Source: Aedoeadaptatus coxii (GTDB lineage Bacteria; Bacillota; Clostridia; Tissierellales; Peptoniphilaceae). Taken from it: a stretch of 64,000 bases of DNA. The position numbers were made by a program, and so were the translations under genes. This document shows positions 51,041-58,866 of this stretch, in pieces. Numbering within the stretch: the first letter of the stretch is position 1; the number at the start of each line of letters is the position of its first letter. The DNA lies in NCBI RefSeq assembly GCF_903819215.1, contig NZ_CAIJCT010000016.1, one strand, 5' to 3'. The notes under the pieces are model-generated. The model made no database searches and was not told the origin of the DNA. It was given only the letters and a program-made list of their open reading frames with translations.

Positions 51041-51127
51041 TGTCTCCTCATTTCGATTAAACGACGTATTTCTGCTACTTACCCATCTATTCTATCATAG
51101 TTTAAAACACATCATCAGGAGGTTCTT

Positions 51128-52348
51128 ATGGCTACACTCACCATTCAAAACGCACATATTATAGATCCGATTTGCGGAATCGACGAGATACGAACCGTAG
51201 CCTTCGACTACGACGGGGAAGACAACACTATTAACGCCGCGGGCTGCTATCTCTTTCCCACCTTTGTCGACGTCCACGTTCACTTCAGAGATCCCGGCTT
51301 TACCCACAAAGAAACCTTAGAGACGGGAAGCGCCGCCGCCCTCCACGGCGGTTTCGGCCACGTCGTGTGCATGGCCAACACAAAACCCGTTATGGCCGGG
51401 GAAGAAATCACCGCATTTTACGAACGGGCACATAAACTCCCCGTTCACGTTTACACCGTGAGCGCCCTTACGGACAACTTAAAAGGAAACAACCTCGTGG
51501 ATATGGAAGATGCCGCGCGCCGAGGCGCCGTGGGCTTTTCCGACGACGGCTTTCCCCTGGAAAATGTGGCGCTCCTAAAAGAGGCACTTCGACGAGCAAA
51601 GGCACTGGATCTGTCCATTAGTTTACACGAAGAAGATCCCAACTACGTCTACAACCCCGGCGTCGACAGCCGCTACGGCGAACCCTTCGGCTTGAAAGGG
51701 GCGGAAGCCATGGCGGAATATTCCCTGGCGGCGCGCGATCTATCCCTCGCCTATTTCATCGGCGCAAAACTGGACATTCAGCATATTTCCTGCGGCCTTA
51801 CCGCAGGGCTTGTAGAAACTTTCGCCGCAGCCGGCGCAAATGTCCTCGGCGAACTGACGCCCCATCACATGACCATGACGGGGGAAGATATTGCAGTTCA
51901 CGGAACCCTCGCGAAAATGAACCCGCCCCTTCGCACGGCCAAAGATCGCGACGAACTGGCGAAATTTGTAGGGAAGAATCACTTCGCCATCGCCACCGAC
52001 CACGCGCCCCATACCGCCGACGAAAAATCGAAAGAATTCAAAGACGCCCCCTCGGGCATTACGGGATTGGAAACCGCCTTTCCCCTCCTTTACACGGAAC
52101 TCGTGGAAAAAGAAAAATGCAGCTTAAACGATCTGATCACCTCCCTTACCAAAAACCCCGCCACATTTTACAAACTGCCCCACAAAGGAGTGACGGGCGG
52201 CGACTTCGTACTCTTTAACCCCGAAGAAAAAACCGAAATCGACGAAAACTACTTCCACGGCAAAAGCCATAATTCCCCGCTAATGGGAAGGACTTTTGAC
52301 GGGAAAATAAAAGGCGTGTTGACGAAAGGGAACTATTACGAATTTTAA
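51128..52348 (+). CDS. pyrC: Dihydroorotase, class I
   Basis: 406-residue amidohydrolase. Metal ligands are in DVHVHFRDPG, and in LHEEDP, DIQHISCG and ATDHAPHT; MANTKPV and KMNPPLR contact the substrate. It cyclises carbamoyl-aspartate in pyrimidine synthesis. The long class I form with the metal site complete argues for an active enzyme rather than PyrC-like pseudo-subunit. AGGAGG precedes the ATG. It stands alone; the other pyr genes are not in this window. Last gene before the AT-rich island. Confidence 0.94.
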   Translation: MATLTIQNAHIIDPICGIDEIRTVAFDYDGEDNTINAAGCYLFPTFVDVHVHFRDPGFTHKETLETGSAAALHGGFGHVVCMANTKPVMAGEEITAFYERAHKLPVHVYTVSALTDNLKGNNLVDMEDAARRGAVGFSDDGFPLENVALLKEALRRAKALDLSISLHEEDPNYVYNPGVDSRYGEPFGLKGAEAMAEYSLAARDLSLAYFIGAKLDIQHISCGLTAGLVETFAAAGANVLGELTPHHMTMTGEDIAVHGTLAKMNPPLRTAKDRDELAKFVGKNHFAIATDHAPHTADEKSKEFKDAPSGITGLETAFPLLYTELVEKEKCSLNDLITSLTKNPATFYKLPHKGVTGGDFVLFNPEEKTEIDENYFHGKSHNSPLMGRTFDGKIKGVLTKGNYYEF

Positions 52349-52479
52349 AAGCCTTCATCTTTCAGAGGTCTCCGTGATATCACACCGCTTTCCCTATTTC
52401 TGCACCAAAAAACGAGCCTTCGCGGCTATTTGAATTAGGGATTTAGAAAAACTGATTTAAAGAATATTAGGGACACGAT

Positions 52480-52514
52480 AAAAGGCTGTGAGTTTAATGC
52501 TCACGGCCTTTTTT
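52480..52514. terminator. Terminator at the pyrC/island boundary
   Basis: A 13-bp stem (52480-52492 with 52500-52512), loop TTTAATG, T run on the plus strand. It is nearly identical in stem and loop to the hairpin at 58831. Confidence 0.85.
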
Positions 52515-52537
52515 ATTTCTGGTTAACATAAAAAATG

Positions 52538-52690
52538 TTATTCTAAACTTCTTATTCTATCTACAAGACTATTTTGGCTATGCTTTTCATAAAACCTACC
52601 TGTAAATATTATCCCAATGATTATATTTGCAAAGTTGACAAGAATAAGTGGCATGATTACAAATTTATAGGAAGTCCACTTAGCTTGAGT
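52538..52690 (-). pseudogene. Truncated C-terminal remnant of a membrane protein gene
   Basis: The minus strand encodes about 50 residues with one hydrophobic segment (VIMPLILVNFANIIIGIIF) and a charged tail ending RSLE before TAA 52538-52540. There is no start or ribosome site; the frame runs into repeat copy 1. It looks like the cut end of a permease-like gene. Confidence 0.5.
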
Positions 52691-52814
52691 GGTCAGTATG
52701 GATAAAATTTAATTTTTTTAAAAAGCCTCGTATGTGAGAATATATTAATCAATATGTATCTTATAATACATTATATCATTCTGGATCAAAGAAAGAAAAA
52801 ACAGCCCTGCAAAA
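52676..52814 (-). repeat. Dispersed repeat, copy 1
   Basis: Shares its core (GCTTGAGTGG, AGTATGGATAAAAT, GTGAGAATAT) with copies at 58016 and 58654, and shares a longer tail (TTAATCAATA ... TTATATCATT) with copy 3. Here the CACGTGGAA core is altered to CTAAGTGGA (minus strand). Confidence 0.8.
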
Positions 52815-52823
52815 GAGCTGTTT
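52794..52823 (-). terminator. Terminator of bce-like module A
   Basis: Stem AAACAGC/GCTGTTT (52799-52805 with 52817-52823), A-rich on the left so T-rich on the minus strand; 32 bp after the stop of the 85-residue protein. Confidence 0.65.
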
Positions 52824-52855
52824 AGATTATTATTTTCTTGTTTTAGTCGCATTAC

Positions 52856-53113
52856 TTATACTAGATGATCTACAAACATTGCTATAGGCAGTAATAAGAT
52901 TAAAAGTAGATTCAATATTATAAACAACTTATCTTTGTCCTTTATCTCAAATATTAAGCCTATTAGTCCAATAATTGGGCAGACAATCATTGATGTGAGT
53001 CCAGTTGGCCTTAAATTTGTAAAATTTTCAAAAAAATCTACAGGCAGCAAGTAAGAAATTATAAAAAATCCTATACCAATAAAAAATAAATATTTGCTAA
53101 TACTTTTTCTCAC
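52856..53113 (-). CDS. Small membrane protein of module A
   Basis: 85 residues with three hydrophobic segments (FFIGIGFFIISYLLPV, MIVCPIIGLIGLIF, FIILNLLLILLLPIAMFV). I do not recognise the family. It starts nine bases after the permease stop, so it is the last gene of module A; module B has no equivalent. It may be an accessory to the transporter or an immunity-type protein. Confidence 0.7.
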   Translation of the reverse strand: MRKSISKYLFFIGIGFFIISYLLPVDFFENFTNLRPTGLTSMIVCPIIGLIGLIFEIKDKDKLFIILNLLLILLLPIAMFVDHLV

Positions 53114-53122
53114 GACTAACTC

Positions 53123-55591
53123 CTATTCAAATCCTCTTATCAAATCAATGGGATCAATCTTTAAAATATTTTTTAAAGATAAATTGTAAATTAAAATATT
53201 TATGCCATAAATCAAAATTCCAAAAGCAAGGAAATATTTATATTCAAAATAAGACAACAAAATTTTCATATCCAATGTTGGCGAAATTTTTGAAATTACA
53301 AATAAAGCAGCAAAACTTACTATTAAAACTATTGCCAGTGATTTAATTTCTTCTAATATAAAATCTCTTGTATATTTGTTTTTCAGTTCTTCCTCATCTA
53401 TTCCACAAGACACTAAAGATCCAATTTCTTTTTTTCTTGCCATTAAACTTAAATTAATAGAAGAATATCCATTAGTTATATTTAAAATAAAAATTATGCT
53501 TGCAATAAAAATTATCATAAGTCCAAAAGCTTTTACGTCTTTCATGCGATTTGCTTCTACATCTTTGCTTGTAGTTAAATTATAAGTTTCATTGTAGGCA
53601 ATGGAAGAATCTAATCTCTCTTTAACTTCATTCTTTATATCGTCTAACTTATTTTCATCAACTTTCATTGAAAGTTCGTAGGTGTTTCTTCTCAAGTCAT
53701 TGTTGTTTTTTAAATAAAATTTATTCCATTCTTCTAAAAGTTTAAAGTATGTGTCAAAGTCAACATATAAATTCACATAAAAAGGTAGTCTTCTTTGCCT
53801 AAAGTCCTTTGTGTCATCAATTAATTTATCTACTTTGATTGAATAATTATAATTTTCATCTTCTGTTATGGAGTAATTTAAACTATCCATATTTTTAAAA
53901 TATTTTGTTGTTTCTGATCCATCAATTGGTGCATTTGGATTGACTTGGACTTTATTTAATAGCAAAGCCTCTCCCTTTTTGCCACCTATCTTTTCAAAAG
54001 TTTCATCATCTAAGGCTGTTATAATTCCATCGAGATAAAAATCTTCGCCATTATCATAATATTTACGCATTTTTCCATCTAAATCAAGAGACCTAAACTC
54101 ATCTGAATAATTTTGCTCCTTACTAAGAGAAATATATTTTTCAGTTGAAAGAAAGGCTCTGTCATTTTCTGTAGTCTTCATTATATCCTTTAAGACATTT
54201 GGGACTTCAGCTTCATTTGAATCAATCAAAATATTAATATTAGTATTATATGTGTAAGTATTTTTCACCCTATTGTACTTTGCCATAGAGAAAACTATCA
54301 AAAAAATTGAGACAATTATCATTCCAATTGCAGAAATATATCTCTGAGAAGAAATAGTTTTTAAATTATTTATCTTTAATTCCTTCCAAATATTTTTATT
54401 CTTCTTTAGTTTTATATTTTTGTCACTAAAGTTTCCCTTTATACCATCAATTATATTTATCTTTGCGATTTTTTTAGCTGGAGCAAATATTGCTATGAAA
54501 ATTATAAAAAAGCAAATTAATAAAACTACAAGTGAAAGCCTTGACGAAAATTCTATAAACTCAATTTTTTCCTCTTTCTCTAAAATCTTTTGAAGGCCAA
54601 GATTGAGGAGGTTGATTCCTCCATATCCGAAAATATGTCCCAAAACTATTGGTAAAAATGAAATTTTTAATCCATCTTTTAAAAGCAATTTATAAATTTG
54701 ATAATCTGTTGACCCAATAGACTTGTACATTGAAACTTCTCTTATCTTTCTTAGACCCCAAACTGTAAAAATGTTTTTTACAAAAAATATAAAAATAAGG
54801 ATTGTAGCAAAAATTAAAAGAGAGTCTACAATTATCTGCCTATTTTGTTGTAAAAGACTTCCATCAACATTATAGTAATCTTTCATTATCTCGCTAAATT
54901 CAAGTTCTACTTTATCTTTATTCAAGGCAGATGCAAGATCTTTTTCTAAATTATCTTTATTATTGTAGGCTTTTCTAAAATTATGGAATCTTACAAAGCT
55001 ATTGGTCTTTGCATCCTTTCCAATGACAGTAGAAGCATAGAAAATCTTCATATTCTCATTGTAAAGATTTCTTGTGATACCACTTATGACATATTCTTTG
55101 CTATTTTTTCTTGCAAATTCTTCATCCTTAGTAACACTTGAAACTGGCTTTATAATTTTTCCATCAACTAATCTATTCCCAAATTCTACTTTTACCTTAT
55201 CGCCAATTTTTAAATTTTCTTTTTCTGCAAGACTTTTAGGTATGGTAATTTCGTTATCTTTTGTAGCAAAACTTCCCTCTTTTAACATATTATCTTCTAA
55301 CATCTTGTTAAAAGCTTGGTCTGTATAATTTATCACTAAGACATTTTGAGATAGCTTGGCAGAATCATTTTCTACTGCAACTTCTCCCACTTCTTTAATG
55401 TTTTTTATTTCTTTTAATTTACTTGAGTCACCAGAAACTGTATCAGGCATAATTTTAGCATCATAAATTGATCTGTTCCTAAAATATTCATAATCGAGCT
55501 TATTATTTACATATCCAAAGTAAACACAAAATGTAAAGAAAATTGCAGTTATAAAAAGTGAAAGTGAGATTGAGAGATTCTTCTTATTCAT
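53123..55591 (-). CDS. FtsX-type ABC transporter permease, module A
   Basis: About 822 residues. An N-terminal membrane helix, a large extracellular region of about 220 residues, three helices with the FtsX motif (REVSMYKSIGSTDYQIYKLL), then a second extracellular region and three C-terminal helices (ARKKEIGSLVSCGIDEEELK). This is the layout of BceB/MacB-like permeases that remove or sense membrane-active peptides. The start is set at the ATG at 55589-55591, which has GGGAG nine bases upstream inside the ATPase gene; the ATPase stop overlaps it. Codon use is AT-rich. Confidence 0.88.
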   Translation of the reverse strand: MNKKNLSISLSLFITAIFFTFCVYFGYVNNKLDYEYFRNRSIYDAKIMPDTVSGDSSKLKEIKNIKEVGEVAVENDSAKLSQNVLVINYTDQAFNKMLEDNMLKEGSFATKDNEITIPKSLAEKENLKIGDKVKVEFGNRLVDGKIIKPVSSVTKDEEFARKNSKEYVISGITRNLYNENMKIFYASTVIGKDAKTNSFVRFHNFRKAYNNKDNLEKDLASALNKDKVELEFSEIMKDYYNVDGSLLQQNRQIIVDSLLIFATILIFIFFVKNIFTVWGLRKIREVSMYKSIGSTDYQIYKLLLKDGLKISFLPIVLGHIFGYGGINLLNLGLQKILEKEEKIEFIEFSSRLSLVVLLICFFIIFIAIFAPAKKIAKINIIDGIKGNFSDKNIKLKKNKNIWKELKINNLKTISSQRYISAIGMIIVSIFLIVFSMAKYNRVKNTYTYNTNINILIDSNEAEVPNVLKDIMKTTENDRAFLSTEKYISLSKEQNYSDEFRSLDLDGKMRKYYDNGEDFYLDGIITALDDETFEKIGGKKGEALLLNKVQVNPNAPIDGSETTKYFKNMDSLNYSITEDENYNYSIKVDKLIDDTKDFRQRRLPFYVNLYVDFDTYFKLLEEWNKFYLKNNNDLRRNTYELSMKVDENKLDDIKNEVKERLDSSIAYNETYNLTTSKDVEANRMKDVKAFGLMIIFIASIIFILNITNGYSSINLSLMARKKEIGSLVSCGIDEEELKNKYTRDFILEEIKSLAIVLIVSFAALFVISKISPTLDMKILLSYFEYKYFLAFGILIYGINILIYNLSLKNILKIDPIDLIRGFE

Positions 55592-56264
55592 TCTTATCAT
55601 CTCCCACTATTTTCCCATCGACAATTGTTATTACTCTTTCTGCCTCTAGGGCTATAGACTCATCATGGGTGATTACTATAATTGTCTGTTTTAAAGTCCT
55701 GTTAAAATATTTTAATATCTCAATTATTTCTCTTGAATTCTCCCTGTCTAGGTTTCCTGTCGGCTCATCAGCAAGTACAAGGGACGGAGAATAGATAAGA
55801 CTCCTTGCTATGGCAACCCTTTGTTGCTGGCCTCCTGATAATTCACTCGGGAAAGAGTCGAGTTTACTTTCTATACCAAGTTTCCTAACTGTATCTAATA
55901 AGGTTTCCTCATTGATTTTCCTTTTATCAAGCTTTAGAGGAAGTTCTATGTTATGTCTGACTGTTAAATTTGGAACCAAATTATAAAATTGATAAATTAG
56001 TCCAACTTTTCTTCTTCTAAAGTATGCCAATTCTTTTGTAGAATACTTTGAGATGTCGTTACCATCTATATAAACCTTACCATCATCTGGGCTATCTACT
56101 CCTCCTATGATATGTAGGAGGGTTGATTTACCAGATCCACTCGGCCCTACAATGGCAACAAATTCTCCTCTTTCAATTTCAAGGTTAACACCGTCTAAGG
56201 CAATGACCTTAGAATTACCCTCGCCGTATTCTTTTCTTAGATTTTCTACTTTTAATATTTCCAT
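55584..56264 (-). CDS. ABC transporter ATPase, module A
   Basis: 226 residues of the LolD/MacB/BceA class: Walker A GPSGSGKSTLLH, signature LSGGQQQRVAIARS, Walker B LVLADEPTGNLD and the H-loop ITHDES. It powers the adjoining permease. AGGAGGCAG lies upstream. It follows the kinase gene after about 50 bp. Confidence 0.94.
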   Translation of the reverse strand: MEILKVENLRKEYGEGNSKVIALDGVNLEIERGEFVAIVGPSGSGKSTLLHIIGGVDSPDDGKVYIDGNDISKYSTKELAYFRRRKVGLIYQFYNLVPNLTVRHNIELPLKLDKRKINEETLLDTVRKLGIESKLDSFPSELSGGQQQRVAIARSLIYSPSLVLADEPTGNLDRENSREIIEILKYFNRTLKQTIIVITHDESIALEAERVITIVDGKIVGDDKNE

Positions 56265-56316
56265 AACTGCCTCCTTTTTCTTGTGTCAAGGTAAGCATAT
56301 GAAAGTAAAGTGACTT

Positions 56317-57177
56317 TTAGGTGACATTGTAAAATTTAATTTCAAATCTTGCTCCACCATCAATATTTGAAACAGAGATTTCCCCGTTGTTTTTTTCGAC
56401 AATTGTCTTTGCCATAGCAAGTCCTATGCCAAAACCATTTGAGTCAGGCGTTTTATAAAAGCGTTTAAAGATTTTTTTGATATTATCTTTTGCAATTCCT
56501 CCGCCATTGTCTTCAATGATTAAGCATGTATAGATGGGGGTTTTGTATGATGAAACCAGGATTTTATCACAAGTCGGTCTATTATCAGCATTTTTTACAA
56601 TATTAATGAAAGCTTCTGCCAGCCAATAAAAATCTCCATAAATACTATTTTTCTTTAAACTTTCTGCTACTTCTGCATTAGTAGATCTCCTTAAATCTAA
56701 ACTATCTAAAGCATAAGCCACTAATTCATCTAAACGAATTTCTTCTTTTTTCATAAGATCTTTGTTGGCATCAAGGCTTGAAAGTTTGAGCAAAATATCT
56801 GATAGAGAGTTTAATCTAATAGTTTGTCTTTTTAAAATTTCTATATCTTCATTAGCTGGAAAGCCCATCTCCAAATTTTCTATAGAAAAAAGCATAGAAG
56901 TAATTGGAGTTTTTATTTGATGAGCGATGTCTTCTAGGTATTCTATTTGCTTTTCGCTATTTTTTCTACTTGTCTCTTTGGCTTCCACTATTTCAATAAA
57001 AAGCTTGTAAAATTTATCTTCCAAAATTGAAAAATCATCTTGCTTCATAGGGATTTTATAGTTCTGATTTTTCATATTCTCTATCAGATCTATAAGCTCA
57101 TTTATTCTATTTTTCTTTCTTGATTCTAAAAAATAATAAAGAAGTCCCAGACTTATTATCCAAAATACATATAGCAT
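56317..57177 (-). CDS. Intramembrane-sensing histidine kinase, module A (BceS-like)
   Basis: About 286 residues: very short N-terminus with only one or two membrane segments and no extracellular sensor, then HisKA with EDIAHQIKTPITS (phospho-His) and an HATPase domain (INIVKNADN, IEDNGGGIA, GFGIGLAMAK). Such kinases sense through their cognate ABC permease. The start is set at the ATG at 57175-57177, directly behind the regulator stop (TGAGATG); the longer frame would overlap the regulator. Confidence 0.9.
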   Translation of the reverse strand: MLYVFWIISLGLLYYFLESRKKNRINELIDLIENMKNQNYKIPMKQDDFSILEDKFYKLFIEIVEAKETSRKNSEKQIEYLEDIAHQIKTPITSMLFSIENLEMGFPANEDIEILKRQTIRLNSLSDILLKLSSLDANKDLMKKEEIRLDELVAYALDSLDLRRSTNAEVAESLKKNSIYGDFYWLAEAFINIVKNADNRPTCDKILVSSYKTPIYTCLIIEDNGGGIAKDNIKKIFKRFYKTPDSNGFGIGLAMAKTIVEKNNGEISVSNIDGGARFEIKFYNVT

Positions 57178-57178
57178 C

Positions 57179-57829
57179 TCAATCCATCCTATAACCAATT
57201 CCTCTGACAGTAGTGATAACTTCCCTATCGAGCTTTTCTCGGATTCTCTTAATAGTAGATGTGAGTGTATTATCATTTACAAATCTATCTCTATCTTCCC
57301 AAAACCTTTCTAACAGCTGGCCTCTTGTATAAACTCGGTGAGGATTTTTAGTAAATAAGACTAGGATTTCATACTCAAGTGGAGTTAGTTCTATTTGCTT
57401 ACCTTTAAAATAAACTTTTGAATCATTTAAATCTATTTTGATATCCTTGTAAGTAATTATTTTGTCTTGACTTAGAGGTATTGTTCTTAAAACCGCATCA
57501 ATTCTTGCCCTTAATATTGCAAGGGAAAATGGCTTTGTTAAGTAATCGTCTGCTCCTTGATCTAAGGCAGCAATTATAAAATCTTCATCATTTTTTACAG
57601 TAGTAACTATTACTCTGATGTTCTTATCTTTTAACTTTTGAATCAAATGTTGACCGTCTTTATCTGGTAGATTTATATCAAGTAGTGCTACATCCATATC
57701 TACATTCATCTTATAGCTTGCTTCGTAAAAAGATGATGCAATCTCTACTTCATAACCATTATTAACTAAATATTTTTCCATTTGTGATGAAATTTCTTTA
57801 TTATCCTCTATAATCAAAACACTTTTCAT
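57179..57829 (-). CDS. OmpR-family response regulator, module A (BceR-like)
   Basis: 216 residues: receiver domain with phospho-Asp in VALLDINLPD (about 53) and Lys in DDYLTKPFS, followed by a winged-helix DNA-binding domain (LTPLEYEILVLF, TSTIKRIREKL, TVRGIGYRMD). First gene of module A: regulator, kinase, ATPase, permease, small membrane protein. Expected to induce its own transporter genes. Confidence 0.93.
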   Translation of the reverse strand: MKSVLIIEDNKEISSQMEKYLVNNGYEVEIASSFYEASYKMNVDMDVALLDINLPDKDGQHLIQKLKDKNIRVIVTTVKNDEDFIIAALDQGADDYLTKPFSLAILRARIDAVLRTIPLSQDKIITYKDIKIDLNDSKVYFKGKQIELTPLEYEILVLFTKNPHRVYTRGQLLERFWEDRDRFVNDNTLTSTIKRIREKLDREVITTVRGIGYRMD

Positions 57830-57944
57830 TTTAACCCTCTCTTAGAAATCTATTAAATTAATTTGTTCTGTATCATTTGTCTATAAGCAATTTGATGCTA
57901 CTAACCAATAATTACACTTATAGTATACCATTATCATTTATATT

Positions 57945-57977
57945 AAAAGCAGATCCTTTACGGATCTGCTTGCTTTT
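57945..57977 (-). terminator. Terminator downstream of the lipoprotein gene
   Basis: A 10-bp stem AAGCAGATCC with its complement (57947-57956 with 57962-57971), then TTTT on the minus strand. Confidence 0.8.
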
Positions 57978-58015
57978 AAATATTTATTTTATTTTCTCAA
58001 GAAGAGAAACTGATT

Positions 58016-58090
58016 CCACATGGCTTGAGTGGTTAGTATGGATAAAATCAGAAATTTTGAGAAGGCTTGGTATGTGGGAATAGGTCAAGG
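58016..58090 (-). repeat. Dispersed repeat, copy 2
   Basis: Core GGCTTGAGTGG, TAGTATGGATAAAAT, TATGTGGGAATA. On the minus strand it reads ...CAAGCCATGTGGAATCAGTT, translating as SHVESVSLLEKIK then stop. That resembles the C-terminus of RumA/TrmA-type RNA methyltransferases. Confidence 0.8.
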
Positions 58091-58125
58091 TGATAAGTTC
58101 GATAAACTTGGATGGTTGAATCTCA

Positions 58126-58563
58126 TTATTTAATCAACTTACCACTGATCTCATCAAATGTTTCTTCTCTTAACTTCCAAATACCTGCATATGGCTGTTC
58201 AACATAACGACTGTTTTTGTCTTTATATAAATACGCAATGCTTGGACTTTCTTCTGCATTTTTATAATGAAATTTAACGATAATATAATCCTTTATATTT
58301 GTGGGTTGATCATTAACACTTTCCCTACCGGTATCATTGGTGTTTTCCTTAATCTCTTCAATTATGCCGGATATTTCATCTTTATTCTCAATTTTCAAAA
58401 TTTCTTCTGAAGTGTTTTTCATAATTTCAATTTCTTTTATTTCTTCGGCTTTTGGTAGAACTATTTTTTTATTACTGCCATTACTGCCACATGCAGTTAA
58501 TGACAAAATAGTTATTAAAACGAATGCTATTCCAATATATTTTTTCATGATTTTCATCTCCAT
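58126..58563 (-). CDS. Small lipoprotein, DUF5301-like
   Basis: 145 residues (or slightly fewer if the in-frame ATG five codons later is used). N-terminal lipobox LTILSLTAC-type signal with the lipidated Cys near residue 26, then a soluble domain with IVKFHYKNAEESPSIAYLYK and YVEQPYAGIWKL, which resembles DUF5301. It stands alone between repeat copies 2 and 3, in the gap separating the two sensing modules. Function unknown; an accessory to the neighbouring transporters is possible. Confidence 0.72.
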   Translation of the reverse strand: MEMKIMKKYIGIAFVLITILSLTACGSNGSNKKIVLPKAEEIKEIEIMKNTSEEILKIENKDEISGIIEEIKENTNDTGRESVNDQPTNIKDYIIVKFHYKNAEESPSIAYLYKDKNSRYVEQPYAGIWKLREETFDEISGKLIK

Positions 58564-58653
58564 TTTCGTTTTATTGTAATGCTATCTCAGTACAATTATT
58601 TTCTTTTTTAAGTCTGATTTACCCAATTTCTTTTGAAAGAATAGCTATTGCTT

Positions 58654-58786
58654 CCACGTGGCTTGGGTGTTAGTGTGGATAAGGTTTAATATTTCTCAAA
58701 AACCTCATATGTGGGAATATGTTAATCAATAAGCATTTTATAATTGTTATATCATTTTAGAAATAAGAAAAACAACCCTACAAAAT
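58654..58786 (-). repeat. Dispersed repeat, copy 3
   Basis: Same core and tail as copy 1. The minus strand reads GCCACGTGGAAGCAATAGCT, translating as SHVEAIAILSKEIG then stop, again like the end of a RumA/RlmD methyltransferase. CACGTGGA at this place is the region used by integrative elements that target rumA. Confidence 0.8.
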
Positions 58787-58830
58787 GCTCATTGAAAGAG
58801 AAACTGGTTTAGAATTTTTTAAATTACATG

Positions 58831-58866
58831 AAAAAGGCTATGAGTTTAATGCTCATAGCCTTTTTC
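58831..58866 (-). terminator. Terminator of module B
   Basis: A 14-bp stem AAAAAGGCTATGAG with its complement (58831-58844 with 58852-58865), loop TTTAATG, directly after the permease stop. Confidence 0.88.

Larger units (their letters stand above)
52349..52855. other. Left boundary of the AT-rich island
   Basis: About 500 bp with no intact gene. In order: the pyrC terminator (52480-52514), a minus-strand gene remnant (52538-52690), dispersed repeat copy 1 (52676-52814) and a terminator (52794-52823). Base composition drops sharply here compared with the pyrC side. Confidence 0.7.
57830..58125. other. Intergenic region of module A with promoter, terminator and repeat copy 2
   Basis: About 300 bp. 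A minus-strand TATAAG-like -10 near 57920 and GAGAGGG precede the regulator. A terminator (57945-57977) and repeat copy 2 (58016-58090) fill the rest. No gene. Confidence 0.55.
58564..58866. other. Intergenic region with repeat copy 3
   Basis: Holds the lipoprotein promoter region, repeat copy 3 (58654-58786) and the module B terminator (58831-58866). No gene. Confidence 0.55.
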
